IMG/VR virus record: IMGVR_UViG_3300030110_004304
Coordinates: 27,346 to 91,345 of that record
Length of the DNA: 64,000 nt
Strand: one strand, 5' to 3'
Origin: a virus
Part shown: positions 57,159 through 63,384 of the stretch, piece after piece
How the letters are laid out: each line of letters starts with the position of its first letter
Numbering within the stretch: position 1 is the first letter of the stretch
Translations under genes and position numbers: made by a program
Notes under the pieces: generated by a model
Databases searched by the model: none
What the model saw: only the letters and a program-made list of their open reading frames with translations
Told to the model about the DNA's origin: nothing

Positions 57159-57773
57159 TTAACAGATTTCAAAACCTCCAGACAATTTACAAAATTTACT
57201 AAATTCTTGTACGTTTTCTAAATTTAGAGGATACGATTTCTTAAAGGATGGTCTCTTACCAGATCCCTCACAATGTTTACATTCTTGTATGCTATCGTCT
57301 TCTATAACATTCCAATTTAAATCCATTGTACCTTTTAAGCTTCTTTTTCCTTTACCTTCACAAACATGACAATCTTCATCTTCTAGAGAATCTAAATGAC
57401 ATGTGTAATTAGTTATGTACTCTTGAACCTTACCGTTCTTAATAGCATCTTCTAAATTTAAATGCATATCTAAGGCTTTATCAACATCTATTCTGTGGCC
57501 ACTGTTAAAGCTACCTTCTTCCATATCTTGAGGAGATAAAGTATCTTCACAGAAATGGCATACCAATTCCCACAAAGGCCTCCACCACCATACATTATTT
57601 CTAAAGTATGTTCCTGGATTATCCTCTCGCCATTCTTGATACTCACTGTGATAAGCATCTTTTTCCTTATCTGTTAATTTGCCATATTCTTCTCCCCAAT
57701 TACTATCTACTTTTTTAAGTAATTCAGGCTTTTCTGTCTCTTTTGGTGCTATACCATATAAATCAAATCCCAT
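57159..57773 (-). CDS. Phage protein with two DnaJ-type zinc-binding repeats
   Basis: 204 aa. It begins MGFDLYGIAP, a start I recognise from unnamed Bacteroidota phage proteins, and has a Trp-rich VWWWRPLWEL near 80-90. Two CxxCxGxG repeats, CHVCEGKGKR and CKHCEGSGKR, match the zinc-finger of DnaJ, which binds Zn2+ and unfolded protein. Only two of the usual four repeats are present, and there is no J-domain. Possibly a chaperone-like or RNA/protein-binding role. Confidence 0.7.
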   Translation of the reverse strand: MGFDLYGIAPKETEKPELLKKVDSNWGEEYGKLTDKEKDAYHSEYQEWREDNPGTYFRNNVWWWRPLWELVCHFCEDTLSPQDMEEGSFNSGHRIDVDKALDMHLNLEDAIKNGKVQEYITNYTCHLDSLEDEDCHVCEGKGKRSLKGTMDLNWNVIEDDSIQECKHCEGSGKRPSFKKSYPLNLENVQEFSKFCKLSGGFEIC

Positions 57774-57789
57774 AATTTTTAATTTTTTA

Positions 57790-57882
57790 TTATTTATAAA
57801 GTTCTCTAGCTACTAAAAAACCAGTTATAAATTGAATTATACATACTATTGTTACTGTCCATATATAAATAGTTAATCCCAC
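57790..57882 (-). CDS. Possible 30-aa membrane microprotein (GTG start)
   Basis: 30 codons from a GTG inside the end of the upstream gene (10-bp overlap), encoding one membrane helix (WTVTIVCIIQFITGFLVA) and a basic end RELYK. Overlap with the upstream stop and hydrophobic content support it; the short length and GTG start count against it. Otherwise the region is non-coding. Confidence 0.35.
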   Translation of the reverse strand: MGLTIYIWTVTIVCIIQFITGFLVARELYK

Positions 57883-58133
57883 GTTCCCTCCAATCTCACT
57901 CCAAACTCTATTTCCCTGGACGCTTTTTCAAAATCTTCGTGTTGATAGTGATAATATAGATTTTCATATTGATCTACATCTTTCTCATAACATTGTACTC
58001 CGAAGTTTTCTGTTATCAGCTTAGCTATATGTTCGTTATCATTAGTTTTATAATCTCTACTAATTACTCTAATATATAACCCAATGTCCTCTGTTTTTAC
58101 AGTAGGTAATGTTTTTGTTTTGCTATCACTCAT
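57873..58133 (-). CDS. Hypothetical acidic protein
   Basis: 86 aa. Mixed alpha/beta: EDIGLYIRVISRDYKTN, then IAKLITENFGVQ, then acidic, Tyr/His-rich YENLYYHYQHEDFEKA. No known motif. Followed by the possible 30-aa membrane ORF. It lies just after a strong terminator, so it needs its own promoter or read-through. Confidence 0.65.
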   Translation of the reverse strand: MSDSKTKTLPTVKTEDIGLYIRVISRDYKTNDNEHIAKLITENFGVQCYEKDVDQYENLYYHYQHEDFEKASREIEFGVRLEGTWD

Positions 58134-58225
58134 ATTCTAATTATTATATTACTATAAATACTATATCCATTTACGTTTTTTATGTAGTAACTGGACTTAT
58201 ATTTAAATTAACCTATTCTACGACT

Positions 58226-58273
58226 AAAAAAAAGAAAAAAAGGAACAGGAATACATAATAATATTCCTGTTCC
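58226..58273 (-). terminator. Strong intrinsic terminator after the 184-aa gene
   Basis: GGAACAGGAATA pairs with TATTCCTGTTCC (12 bp, perfect, 58242-58253 with 58262-58273) around 8 nt, followed on the - strand by TTTTTTTCTTTTTTTT. It ends the transcript of the gene at 58286-58840. The ~90 bp between it and the next start (58134-58225) holds no gene. Confidence 0.93.
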
Positions 58274-58285
58274 ATATATAATTGA

Positions 58286-58840
58286 TTATCCACCAATCGC
58301 ACTTGCAACAGCATCAGATGCAACAGAAGCACCAACAGCACTAGCTCTTTGAGTTCCCTCGAAGAAATAATGTTGAGGTTCTCCAGCTACAACAGTAGCG
58401 TTCATGAAGATATGATGACCATCTTTAGTCAAAATATATTCTCCATCAGCTCCTGCTTTCTTAGCAGTAGACTCTAAGTTAGCAACTTGCCACTCAGTAC
58501 CTTCAGTTGTTTCAGTAATCTGAATGTTTAAAGGCTGACCGTCAAGACTAGGACTTAACTTATTGATTTCCATAGTATCACCTACTTCTTTCAATGAAGA
58601 AAAATCTATACCTAACTTCTCAGACGCATCGTTTGGCTCAACAGAAATCCAAGCATATCTTGGCTTTCCAGTTTGAGTAAACCTCGAATCCGAAGCATTT
58701 AACAGTCCTACAATAGACGATGGTCTAACATTAGGATTCTTTATTTTTTGTGCAAAACACAGTTGTAGCTTACCACCGTTTACTTTTCTAGCAGATGCTA
58801 ACAACATTTCTCCAACTTCTAAATTTTCAATTGTTTTCAT
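58286..58840 (-). CDS. Probable highly expressed early protein, unrecognised
   Basis: 184 aa. The N-terminal part (GEMLLASARKVNGGKLQLCFAQK) and YAWISVEPNDASEKL are soluble alpha/beta. The C-terminus is rich in Ala, Val, Ser and Gly (SAVGASVASDAVASAIGG). Its own strong terminator, a structured ~190-nt leader with a copy of the AAACTTATT motif, and slightly more GC-rich codons suggest heavy expression as a single-gene transcript. No catalytic motif. Not recognised. Confidence 0.7.
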   Translation of the reverse strand: MKTIENLEVGEMLLASARKVNGGKLQLCFAQKIKNPNVRPSSIVGLLNASDSRFTQTGKPRYAWISVEPNDASEKLGIDFSSLKEVGDTMEINKLSPSLDGQPLNIQITETTEGTEWQVANLESTAKKAGADGEYILTKDGHHIFMNATVVAGEPQHYFFEGTQRASAVGASVASDAVASAIGG

Positions 58841-59031
58841 TTTATGATTTTTTAAATGATTATTTTGATTTATTTTATGCTCTTAGAAATGGGAACAGAT
58901 TTATCATTACAGTATATATACATCGGATCCTACGCATCTAGCGTTTCAGTATTGTTTTATCCGTGATAATTGGTAATAGTAAAAATCTTATTGTTAACGA
59001 TAAGAGCGTCGTACGTTAACTCCCAATAAGT
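58841..59031 (-). promoter_or_regulatory. Structured leader of the 184-aa gene, with AAACTTATT motif
   Basis: No gene. On the - strand it begins with TTAAACTTATTGGG (59034-59021), the same core as the three copies at 63.17-63.38 kb. It then holds a GTTAAC pair (59015-59020/58993-58998), CTTAT/ATAAG (58987-59004), TTATC/GATAA (58957-58969) and CGC/GCG around 58931-58943. A promoter plus structured 5' UTR, or an RNA regulator of the downstream gene, would explain it. The strand is inferred from gene direction. Confidence 0.45.
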
Positions 59032-59139
59032 TTAATTTTTAGGGTTTCTAAGTTGTTTTATTAATGCATATAATTTTACATTAACATTGTCCCAGTACTT
59101 CATCCAGTCTGGGTTAGTTTTTTTATTCTTTGTTTTCAT
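59032..59139 (-). CDS. 35-aa hypothetical microprotein
   Basis: 35 aa: MKTKNKKTNPDWMKYWDNVN then VKLYALIKQLRNPKN, basic with a short helix. It sits right after a terminator and its TAA lies inside the AAACTTATT motif. Only length, AT-rich start context and composition support it. Confidence 0.5.
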   Translation of the reverse strand: MKTKNKKTNPDWMKYWDNVNVKLYALIKQLRNPKN

Positions 59140-59151
59140 ATTAATAAGGTT

Positions 59152-59197
59152 AAAAAAGAATGGGTTACCGTTAAGGGAAAAATTTAACAGTAACCCA
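59152..59197 (-). terminator. Intrinsic terminator, leftward
   Basis: TGGGTTAC pairs with GTAACCCA (59190-59197/59161-59168), continued by GTTAA/TTAAC across a U-G wobble that exists only on the - strand, with a 9-nt loop and TTCTTTTTT after it. A second hairpin, TGACATG/CATGTCA (59213-59234), lies just before it after the stop of the next gene, without its own U-tract. Confidence 0.88.
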
Positions 59198-59243
59198 GTT
59201 CTTACCTATTATTGACATGATAAAGGCCATGTCACCTGTCTTT

Positions 59244-59645
59244 TTAGTAACCTAAATCCTTTAGGTCAACTTCGTGAAATTTTATTTGATTATTATTACT
59301 AGGATTGTCACAAGTATTATTTATTAATAAACTTCTAGTAGACTTATCATAAATATAATCAATAAACTTTACTCCTTGTTTAAAGACAACTGCTCTACTA
59401 TTAAAATATATAGTATTGTCGTTTTCTTTAACTAATTCTACAGGAAAGTATATTGTTTCTCCAGGCCATTCTTGTACTAAGTAGCCATCTTCATACCACG
59501 TATGTAGTGAACCAGGTAATACATTGGTATATATGCTATCTGTACCATAATTATATGATATAGCATTAAAAGGAGCAGATACCTCTTGTGTAAAATAATT
59601 AAAGGAAATAAAGAAAAATAACACGAGAATTAGTGTTTTTTTCAT
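59244..59645 (-). CDS. Exported protein, unrecognised
   Basis: 133 aa. A clear signal peptide (MKKTLILVLFFFISFNYFT, likely cut after EVSA) precedes a beta-rich, Tyr/Asn-rich domain (SYNYGTDSIYTNVLPGSLHTW). Exported phage proteins near a lysis-like gene group could act on the periplasm or block a receptor. Two hairpins, one a terminator, follow it. No motif recognised. Confidence 0.7.
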   Translation of the reverse strand: MKKTLILVLFFFISFNYFTQEVSAPFNAISYNYGTDSIYTNVLPGSLHTWYEDGYLVQEWPGETIYFPVELVKENDNTIYFNSRAVVFKQGVKFIDYIYDKSTRSLLINNTCDNPSNNNQIKFHEVDLKDLGY

Positions 59646-59655
59646 AATAAAAGTT

Positions 59656-59901
59656 TTAAATGATGTCTAAAATATCACCTTTTTTCGAGTCCATATTATC
59701 TATCTGAGTCAACCACATACTTTTCAGTAATGTCAATTTATAATAGGAAGGATATTCTGACTTATACAACTTAATAGCAAAGTACATCTCCATAGCTGTT
59801 TCGTTTGTTGTTACAAACGGCATAGCTTTAGATAGAATATTAAATTCTCTATCTCTTTTAGGACTGTTACCTCTGTTATTTTCTTTTCTTCTAGGTCTCA
59901 T
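59656..59901 (-). CDS. Hypothetical protein
   Basis: 81 aa. A basic start MRPRRKENNRGNSPKRDRE and a helical, Tyr/Ser-rich remainder (AMEMYFAIKLYKSEYPSYYKL). Overlaps the preceding gene by 1 bp (its ATG uses the last base of the TGA). Possibly nucleic-acid-binding at the N-terminus; not recognised. Confidence 0.65.
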   Translation of the reverse strand: MRPRRKENNRGNSPKRDREFNILSKAMPFVTTNETAMEMYFAIKLYKSEYPSYYKLTLLKSMWLTQIDNMDSKKGDILDII

Positions 59902-60083
59902 TATACTGTAGATCCTTTTAGCTTTCCCTCTAAGTTAAGAATTTCTTTTGATATTCTTTTCTTATCAGTATCATTTAATGGTGTTTCAGTTGACTTACTT
60001 TTAACTCCACTTTCGATTTGTGCTTTTAATCTTTCTAAAGCACGCTTTTGGCGTTCACGCCTTTTGATTCTATTTCGCTTCAT
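59901..60083 (-). CDS. Basic helical microprotein
   Basis: 60 aa, Lys/Arg-rich (KRNRIKRRERQKRALERLKAQ) then a Lys/Glu helix. A strongly basic N-terminus suggests nucleic-acid or ribosome binding. Translation is coupled to the next gene. Confidence 0.6.
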   Translation of the reverse strand: MKRNRIKRRERQKRALERLKAQIESGVKSKSTETPLNDTDKKRISKEILNLEGKLKGSTV

Positions 60084-60097
60084 TGTTATAGTTTTAT

Positions 60098-60120
60098 AAA
60101 GGGAGCACTACACTCCCTTT
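60098..60120 (-). terminator. Hairpin after the two-helix membrane gene
   Basis: AAAGGGAG pairs with CTCCCTTT (8 bp, 7-nt loop) immediately after the stop of the gene at 60125. The following U-tract on the - strand is broken (TATAAAAC), so it is a weak terminator or attenuator. Confidence 0.5.
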
Positions 60121-60124
60121 GGAT

Positions 60125-60565
60125 TTAATAATGTCGATGACATGGATAATAATTCTTGCTTTGTTTCTTATTAATTTTACGGTTAATATAACCTTGTAAA
60201 AGTAAGAAACCAACAGAACTTATCGCTCCACCGATTAAGATATTCTTGTTTGATTGCATTAACATATTATATGTTTCTAACTTCTCACCTTGCATATAAG
60301 GTTCACGGATACCATATTGGCTTTTCCATTGAGCATCCCTGATAGTAACAGTGACCATTGCCGCAGGCAATGATGCTAATCCTACATAACCTGATAAGTT
60401 ATGATGAGGTTTATAGATATAATAGTTATTGTTCTTTTGAGCGTCAGATTTTATACAAATGATCATAAATGCTATAAATAATATAGACACATAAATCCAT
60501 TGTAATAAATCCCAATACCAACCCTTTTGCCTAAGTCTGTCTATGAATCTTTCCTTATTTCTCAT
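60125..60565 (-). CDS. Two-helix membrane protein of the lysis-like group
   Basis: 146 aa. Membrane helices at about 20-38 (LLQWIYVSILFIAFMIICI) and about 105-125 (ILIGGAISSVGFLLLQGYI), with a third weaker stretch near 60-72, and a basic C-terminus ending CHRHY. It overlaps the upstream lipoprotein-like gene by 4 bp and lies close to a DUF1287 peptidase gene. A holin or other lysis accessory fits, but is inferred from context. Confidence 0.7.
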   Translation of the reverse strand: MRNKERFIDRLRQKGWYWDLLQWIYVSILFIAFMIICIKSDAQKNNNYYIYKPHHNLSGYVGLASLPAAMVTVTIRDAQWKSQYGIREPYMQGEKLETYNMLMQSNKNILIGGAISSVGFLLLQGYINRKINKKQSKNYYPCHRHY

Positions 60566-60963
60566 GGCGTAGATTCATGTTGGTTATAATATTGTAAAGA
60601 CAAACTACTATGAATGTCTTTTAACTCTCTTATTTCTTGTTCTAAGCTATTCTTATAAACATTGCCTATTTCTGAAGGTATATTACCTTCTGATATATCC
60701 CATAAAAGGACTTCATAAGCATCTTCACTATCATCTATAGCGAATGCGATATCTTTTAAAATACCTTTAGTTATAATTAATCCAGAATCACTTACAACTT
60801 GTACTTTAGCTGGATGATACAATTCAGCACCAATCCCTGTTTTACTAACAGTACAACTAGTAGATAAAGTAATAACACCTGTTATTACTGCTGTCCACAC
60901 AAGTAGTGTAAACAAAACTTTAACCATGTCTCCATGACTAAAGAGGCTTTTTATTTTTTTCAT
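60562..60963 (-). CDS. Putative lipoprotein/membrane-anchored protein of the lysis-like group
   Basis: 133 aa. A hydrophobic helix VLFTLLVWTAVITGVITL runs into STSC, a good lipobox with the Cys near residue 37, then a soluble alpha/beta domain ending in a helix of polar repeats. A basic stretch before the helix makes the signal sequence long. An outer-membrane or inner-membrane lipoprotein next to an endolysin-like peptidase would fit an o-spanin-like role. Overlaps the following gene by 4 bp. Confidence 0.65.
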   Translation of the reverse strand: MKKIKSLFSHGDMVKVLFTLLVWTAVITGVITLSTSCTVSKTGIGAELYHPAKVQVVSDSGLIITKGILKDIAFAIDDSEDAYEVLLWDISEGNIPSEIGNVYKNSLEQEIRELKDIHSSLSLQYYNQHESTP

Positions 60964-60983
60964 AAGTTCTGAGGTTTATAAAA

Positions 60984-61562
60984 TTATTGATAAGTATAAT
61001 GTCCTACTATTCTAGCACTAAATAGAAAATCGTCAATATTCTGACCACTCCCTATATTATGTACTACCAAGTAACGTTTACCATCACTTGATTTTCTATC
61101 CACAACCAATCCAACATGATCTAATGTTCCCAGCTTCCAACATACGATGTCACCAGGCTTATAATCATTAGGATTTGTAGTAATAGGTAAGACTTTACCT
61201 TTTCTTTTAAAAAATACGTGCATATTTGATACTCTTCTGTGATCTATGTCAGTATTTGGTCGTTTTACCTTCCAGTACTTATCAACATTGGCTTTAATAT
61301 CTAAATGCATGTCTTTTTGTAAATCTATACCAACTTTTCGATATGCTCTAATGATAACATCAGTGCATACTCCTATGTGAGGTGGTACATCCCCATTAGG
61401 ATAGTCTATTTTTCTATACGAACCATCATAAACAACATAATCGTGGCTTATGAGGATACCAGCATTAGATAGTTTCTCTGAGAAACCCTGTGCTGTTGTT
61501 ATTATAGTCAAACACAAGCTTAGTATAATTAGCAGTGCAGACTTCTTCATTATTTGTTTCAT
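60984..61562 (-). CDS. DUF1287 family cysteine peptidase/amidase (endolysin candidate)
   Basis: 192 aa with a signal peptide (MKQIMKKSALLIILSLCLTI, cut near TTAQ). The family signature is clear: DYPNGDVPPHIGVCTDVIIRA with Cys66, then WKVKRPNTDIDHRRVSNM, then YKPGDIVCWKLGTLDHVGLVV with the GD and His of the NlpC/P60-like triad. These periplasmic enzymes are thought to cut peptidoglycan peptides. The export signal means it needs no holin for release, only control of timing. Neighbours are membrane and lipoprotein genes, forming a lysis-like group in the leftward unit. Confidence 0.85.
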   Translation of the reverse strand: MKQIMKKSALLIILSLCLTIITTAQGFSEKLSNAGILISHDYVVYDGSYRKIDYPNGDVPPHIGVCTDVIIRAYRKVGIDLQKDMHLDIKANVDKYWKVKRPNTDIDHRRVSNMHVFFKRKGKVLPITTNPNDYKPGDIVCWKLGTLDHVGLVVDRKSSDGKRYLVVHNIGSGQNIDDFLFSARIVGHYTYQ

Positions 61563-61589
61563 AATAGGTAAAAATGTTTAAACGTGTTA

Positions 61590-61640
61590 AAAAAAGAAAA
61601 AAAAGAAAAAGAACCCAACTACTATACTTCGTTAGGTTCT
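61590..61640 (-). terminator. Strong intrinsic terminator before the DUF1287 gene
   Basis: On the - strand AGAACCTAAC pairs with GTTGGGTTCT (10 bp with one U-G wobble on this strand only), then a long U-rich tract TTTTCTTTTTTTTCTTTTTT follows. It ends the two-gene unit at 61684-62062 and insulates the lysis-like genes, which then need their own promoter. Confidence 0.9.
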
Positions 61641-61683
61641 TTTCGACAGAAATGATAGCTTATATGCTACCTGATAGGCATCT

Positions 61684-61863
61684 TTAAGTGTTTTTATTTA
61701 TCTGTACAAATATTAAGAATACAGACGCAACAAAAACAGTAATAACAGCTCCAAAGAATACAGCAACAGGCCCAAATAAAAGGGAAAGCAACTCTACTCC
61801 AGTGGCTCCTACTATCGACACAACTAGTGTTAATAGTAAGAAATTTCTAAAATTCTTTTTCAT
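61684..61863 (-). CDS. 59-aa two-helix membrane protein
   Basis: 59 aa: MKKNFRNF, a helix LLLTLVVSIVGATGVELL, then a very hydrophobic segment LFGPVAVFFGAVITVFVASVFLIFV and a polar end. The start is 1 bp from the preceding stop. A holin-like or antiholin-like small membrane protein is possible; it is separated from the DUF1287 gene by a terminator. Unrecognised. Confidence 0.78.
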   Translation of the reverse strand: MKKNFRNFLLLTLVVSIVGATGVELLSLLFGPVAVFFGAVITVFVASVFLIFVQINKNT

Positions 61864-61864
61864 C

Positions 61865-62062
61865 TTAAACTGTTTCAGGATTATAGTAAATCTTAGTCAA
61901 TTCAATACGATAAACATAAAAAGGAATATGTATAATAAATTCATGTTTAGATTTCTCTCCATTTCGATATGTAAACGATTCATAGCCAAAAGACAAACCA
62001 AAGGCTTTAATCTTTTCACCATAAGAGTTCCATTGTCTTTTAATACAAGTTAATTTTTTCAT
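61865..62062 (-). CDS. 65-aa hypothetical basic protein
   Basis: 65 aa, beta-rich and basic (KLTCIKRQWNSYGEKI, then SFTYRNGEKSKHEFIIHIPFYVYRIEL). Pairs with the 59-aa membrane gene. It begins ~35 bp after the terminator of the non-coding region. Not recognised. Confidence 0.6.
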   Translation of the reverse strand: MKKLTCIKRQWNSYGEKIKAFGLSFGYESFTYRNGEKSKHEFIIHIPFYVYRIELTKIYYNPETV

Positions 62063-62096
62063 AATTGATAAATATTTAAGTTAATAATAGGTAAGG

Positions 62097-62132
62097 AAAA
62101 ATTTAGGACTGTTTTTTATGATTAAACAGTCC
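62097..62132 (-). terminator. Intrinsic terminator closing the non-coding region
   Basis: GGACTGTTT pairs with AAACAGTCC (62124-62132/62106-62114), 9-nt loop, then TAAATTTTT on the - strand. It marks the 3' end of the putative structured RNA and separates it from the gene at 61865-62062. Confidence 0.82.
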
Positions 62133-62380
62133 CATTACTGTTTTTACTCTTTTTATACAGGTCAGAGTCTTAGAACCTAGGATATCTTTAGTGTATCATT
62201 GTACTGTCTGGTAATTAGAAGGTCCAGACTACCTTTAAAGAGTTTGTATAAGAAGTAAGAGTGCAGACTCCAGGATTTTACCCACTATTTTCGCTGGTGG
62301 TTACCCTACCAATGTCTTAAGCTATTGATGCTGCCGTTTGTTTTCGTTAGAGTTAATTTATTATGACTCTTACTTCTTTG

Positions 62381-62437
62381 CCCATAACTGAGACTTCTCT
62401 CATAATGTTATGGGACTAGTATTTTTTGTAAGTCTCA
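62381..62437 (-). other. Pseudoknot or two-state switch element within the RNA
   Basis: On the - strand TGAGACTT (62437-62430) can pair with AAGTCTCA (62396-62389), while CCCATAAC (62414-62407) pairs with GTTATGGG (62388-62381). The two 8-bp helices cross, giving a pseudoknot with 15-nt and 10-nt loops and no gap between the 3' strands. Alternatively TGAGA/TCTCA folds locally inside the second helix, closing on GAAG, and the two forms exclude each other. Confidence 0.5.
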
Positions 62438-62724
62438 CCGATTTCCTTACACACTTTCACTAATAATAGCTCGTACCACACAGGTGTGGGAAAGTTAATT
62501 TGCATTGTAAGTAACAACTTTTACTTGGTCATGTATGCCACCATTAGTGATTGTTGATCACGTCTATCATCTTTAATATTTGTTGAAGCGAGGTGCCAGG
62601 CAAAGACCTGCAGGATTTTGGGCATCCAGCTCTTTCACAAGCTGTCATCCCCCACTTCAATTCGATAAGACACAAATGGGACTATAGTGATCAATTATAG
62701 AGGCATTCGTGTCCTTTAATTTGT

Positions 62725-62826
62725 TACTAGTGATGAGATTCGAACTCATACTCGTGGACTTCTGTACGTAACCACGCTCCGCGTTGCTGAGCACCATTAC
62801 CTAGGTAGTACTCAGTTGCCACTAGT
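62725..62826 (-). ncRNA. tRNA-like element with canonical acceptor and T-arm, abnormal middle
   Basis: A 7-bp acceptor ACTAGTG/CACTAGT with discriminator A encloses, in the correct place, a 5-bp T-stem ATGAG/CTCAT with the canonical 7-nt loop TTCGAAT. The middle is 70 nt instead of about 45-55. It folds into a 10-bp hairpin CTGAGTACTA/TGGTGCTCAG (two U-G pairs on this strand only), a mini-hairpin ACGC/GCGT and CGTGG/CCACG with a 14-nt loop, so there is no valid anticodon loop. CCA is not encoded. It is a tRNA mimic or degenerate tRNA rather than a decoding tRNA. Strand is clear from the T-loop. Confidence 0.6.
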
Positions 62827-63169
62827 TAATTATATCAATTAGCCAAGCTTGCCCTCTTGTTGCGTTGTTTAACGACCAGATAGCTACCAGGTCCGGCAAC
62901 GTTGCCAGACACTTTTTCCTGAACTTAGATGAAATGGAGACTCATTGCACCACAATCATCCAGTGGTATGTACTTCAGTGTGCTGAACAACTTACTTGGC
63001 TAATAATTACTTATATCTGCAAGGTTCTAATCCTTGAAATGTATCCCGGTGTAGGATTTTCAATTGGTGCTATACCATACCTTTTCCTTAAGGGCTGAAT
63101 TTTAATCTAATGTCCAGTGTTAGTGGATAATAGAACCGTGTCAAAGGGTAACAATGCTATTGCACAGAT

Positions 63170-63384
63170 AATAAGTTTAAGCAGAGCAAACTCGTCAGTT
63201 TAATACTCTCAGAGGTTTAGTTAGCTAAACATGTAGTATGAACCCTACTTAGATAATAAGTTTGCAGGTCACATGGAGCTCAAGAGTGGTCTTAACACGC
63301 ATTACGAGGAGCTACCTCAACTTGAATATTTATCAGAATCCTGTCTTTATAATTTCTGTTGGACCCCATGTGATTAATAAGTTT
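63170..63384 (-). promoter_or_regulatory. Three copies of the AAACTTATT motif
   Basis: The core AAACTTATT (reads AATAAGTTT on +) occurs at 63376-63384, 63255-63263 and 63170-63178, in two copies as TTAAACTTATTA and in one as GCAAACTTATTA. Helices start within a few bases after the first and third copies. The same core lies at 59025-59033 ahead of the 184-aa gene. Repetition in one orientation, in front of structured non-coding pieces, suits a promoter of an unusual polymerase, an RNA-processing site or a protein-binding site. Function is not shown. Confidence 0.45.

Noticed and set aside
61688-62053. 121-codon + strand frame
   Set aside because: It lies opposite two well-packed - strand genes with clear membrane and coding character; the + translation is compositionally odd.
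62725-62826. Calling the element a functional tRNA or tmRNA
   Set aside because: The middle gives no 7-nt anticodon loop with a U before a plausible anticodon, and the length is excessive. There is no tag-peptide frame or separate tmRNA domains.
63017-63033. Hairpin CAAGG-ATTAGAA-CCTTG on the - strand, which looks like an anticodon arm (UAG, Leu); read on + it resembles a T-arm
   Set aside because: No acceptor, D-arm or T-arm with proper spacing could be placed around it on either strand. It is better explained as one more hairpin of the structured region.
62865-63098. 77-codon + strand frame inside the non-coding region
   Set aside because: Its sequence is low in typical protein features, it is on the strand opposite all neighbours, and it overlaps paired RNA arms.
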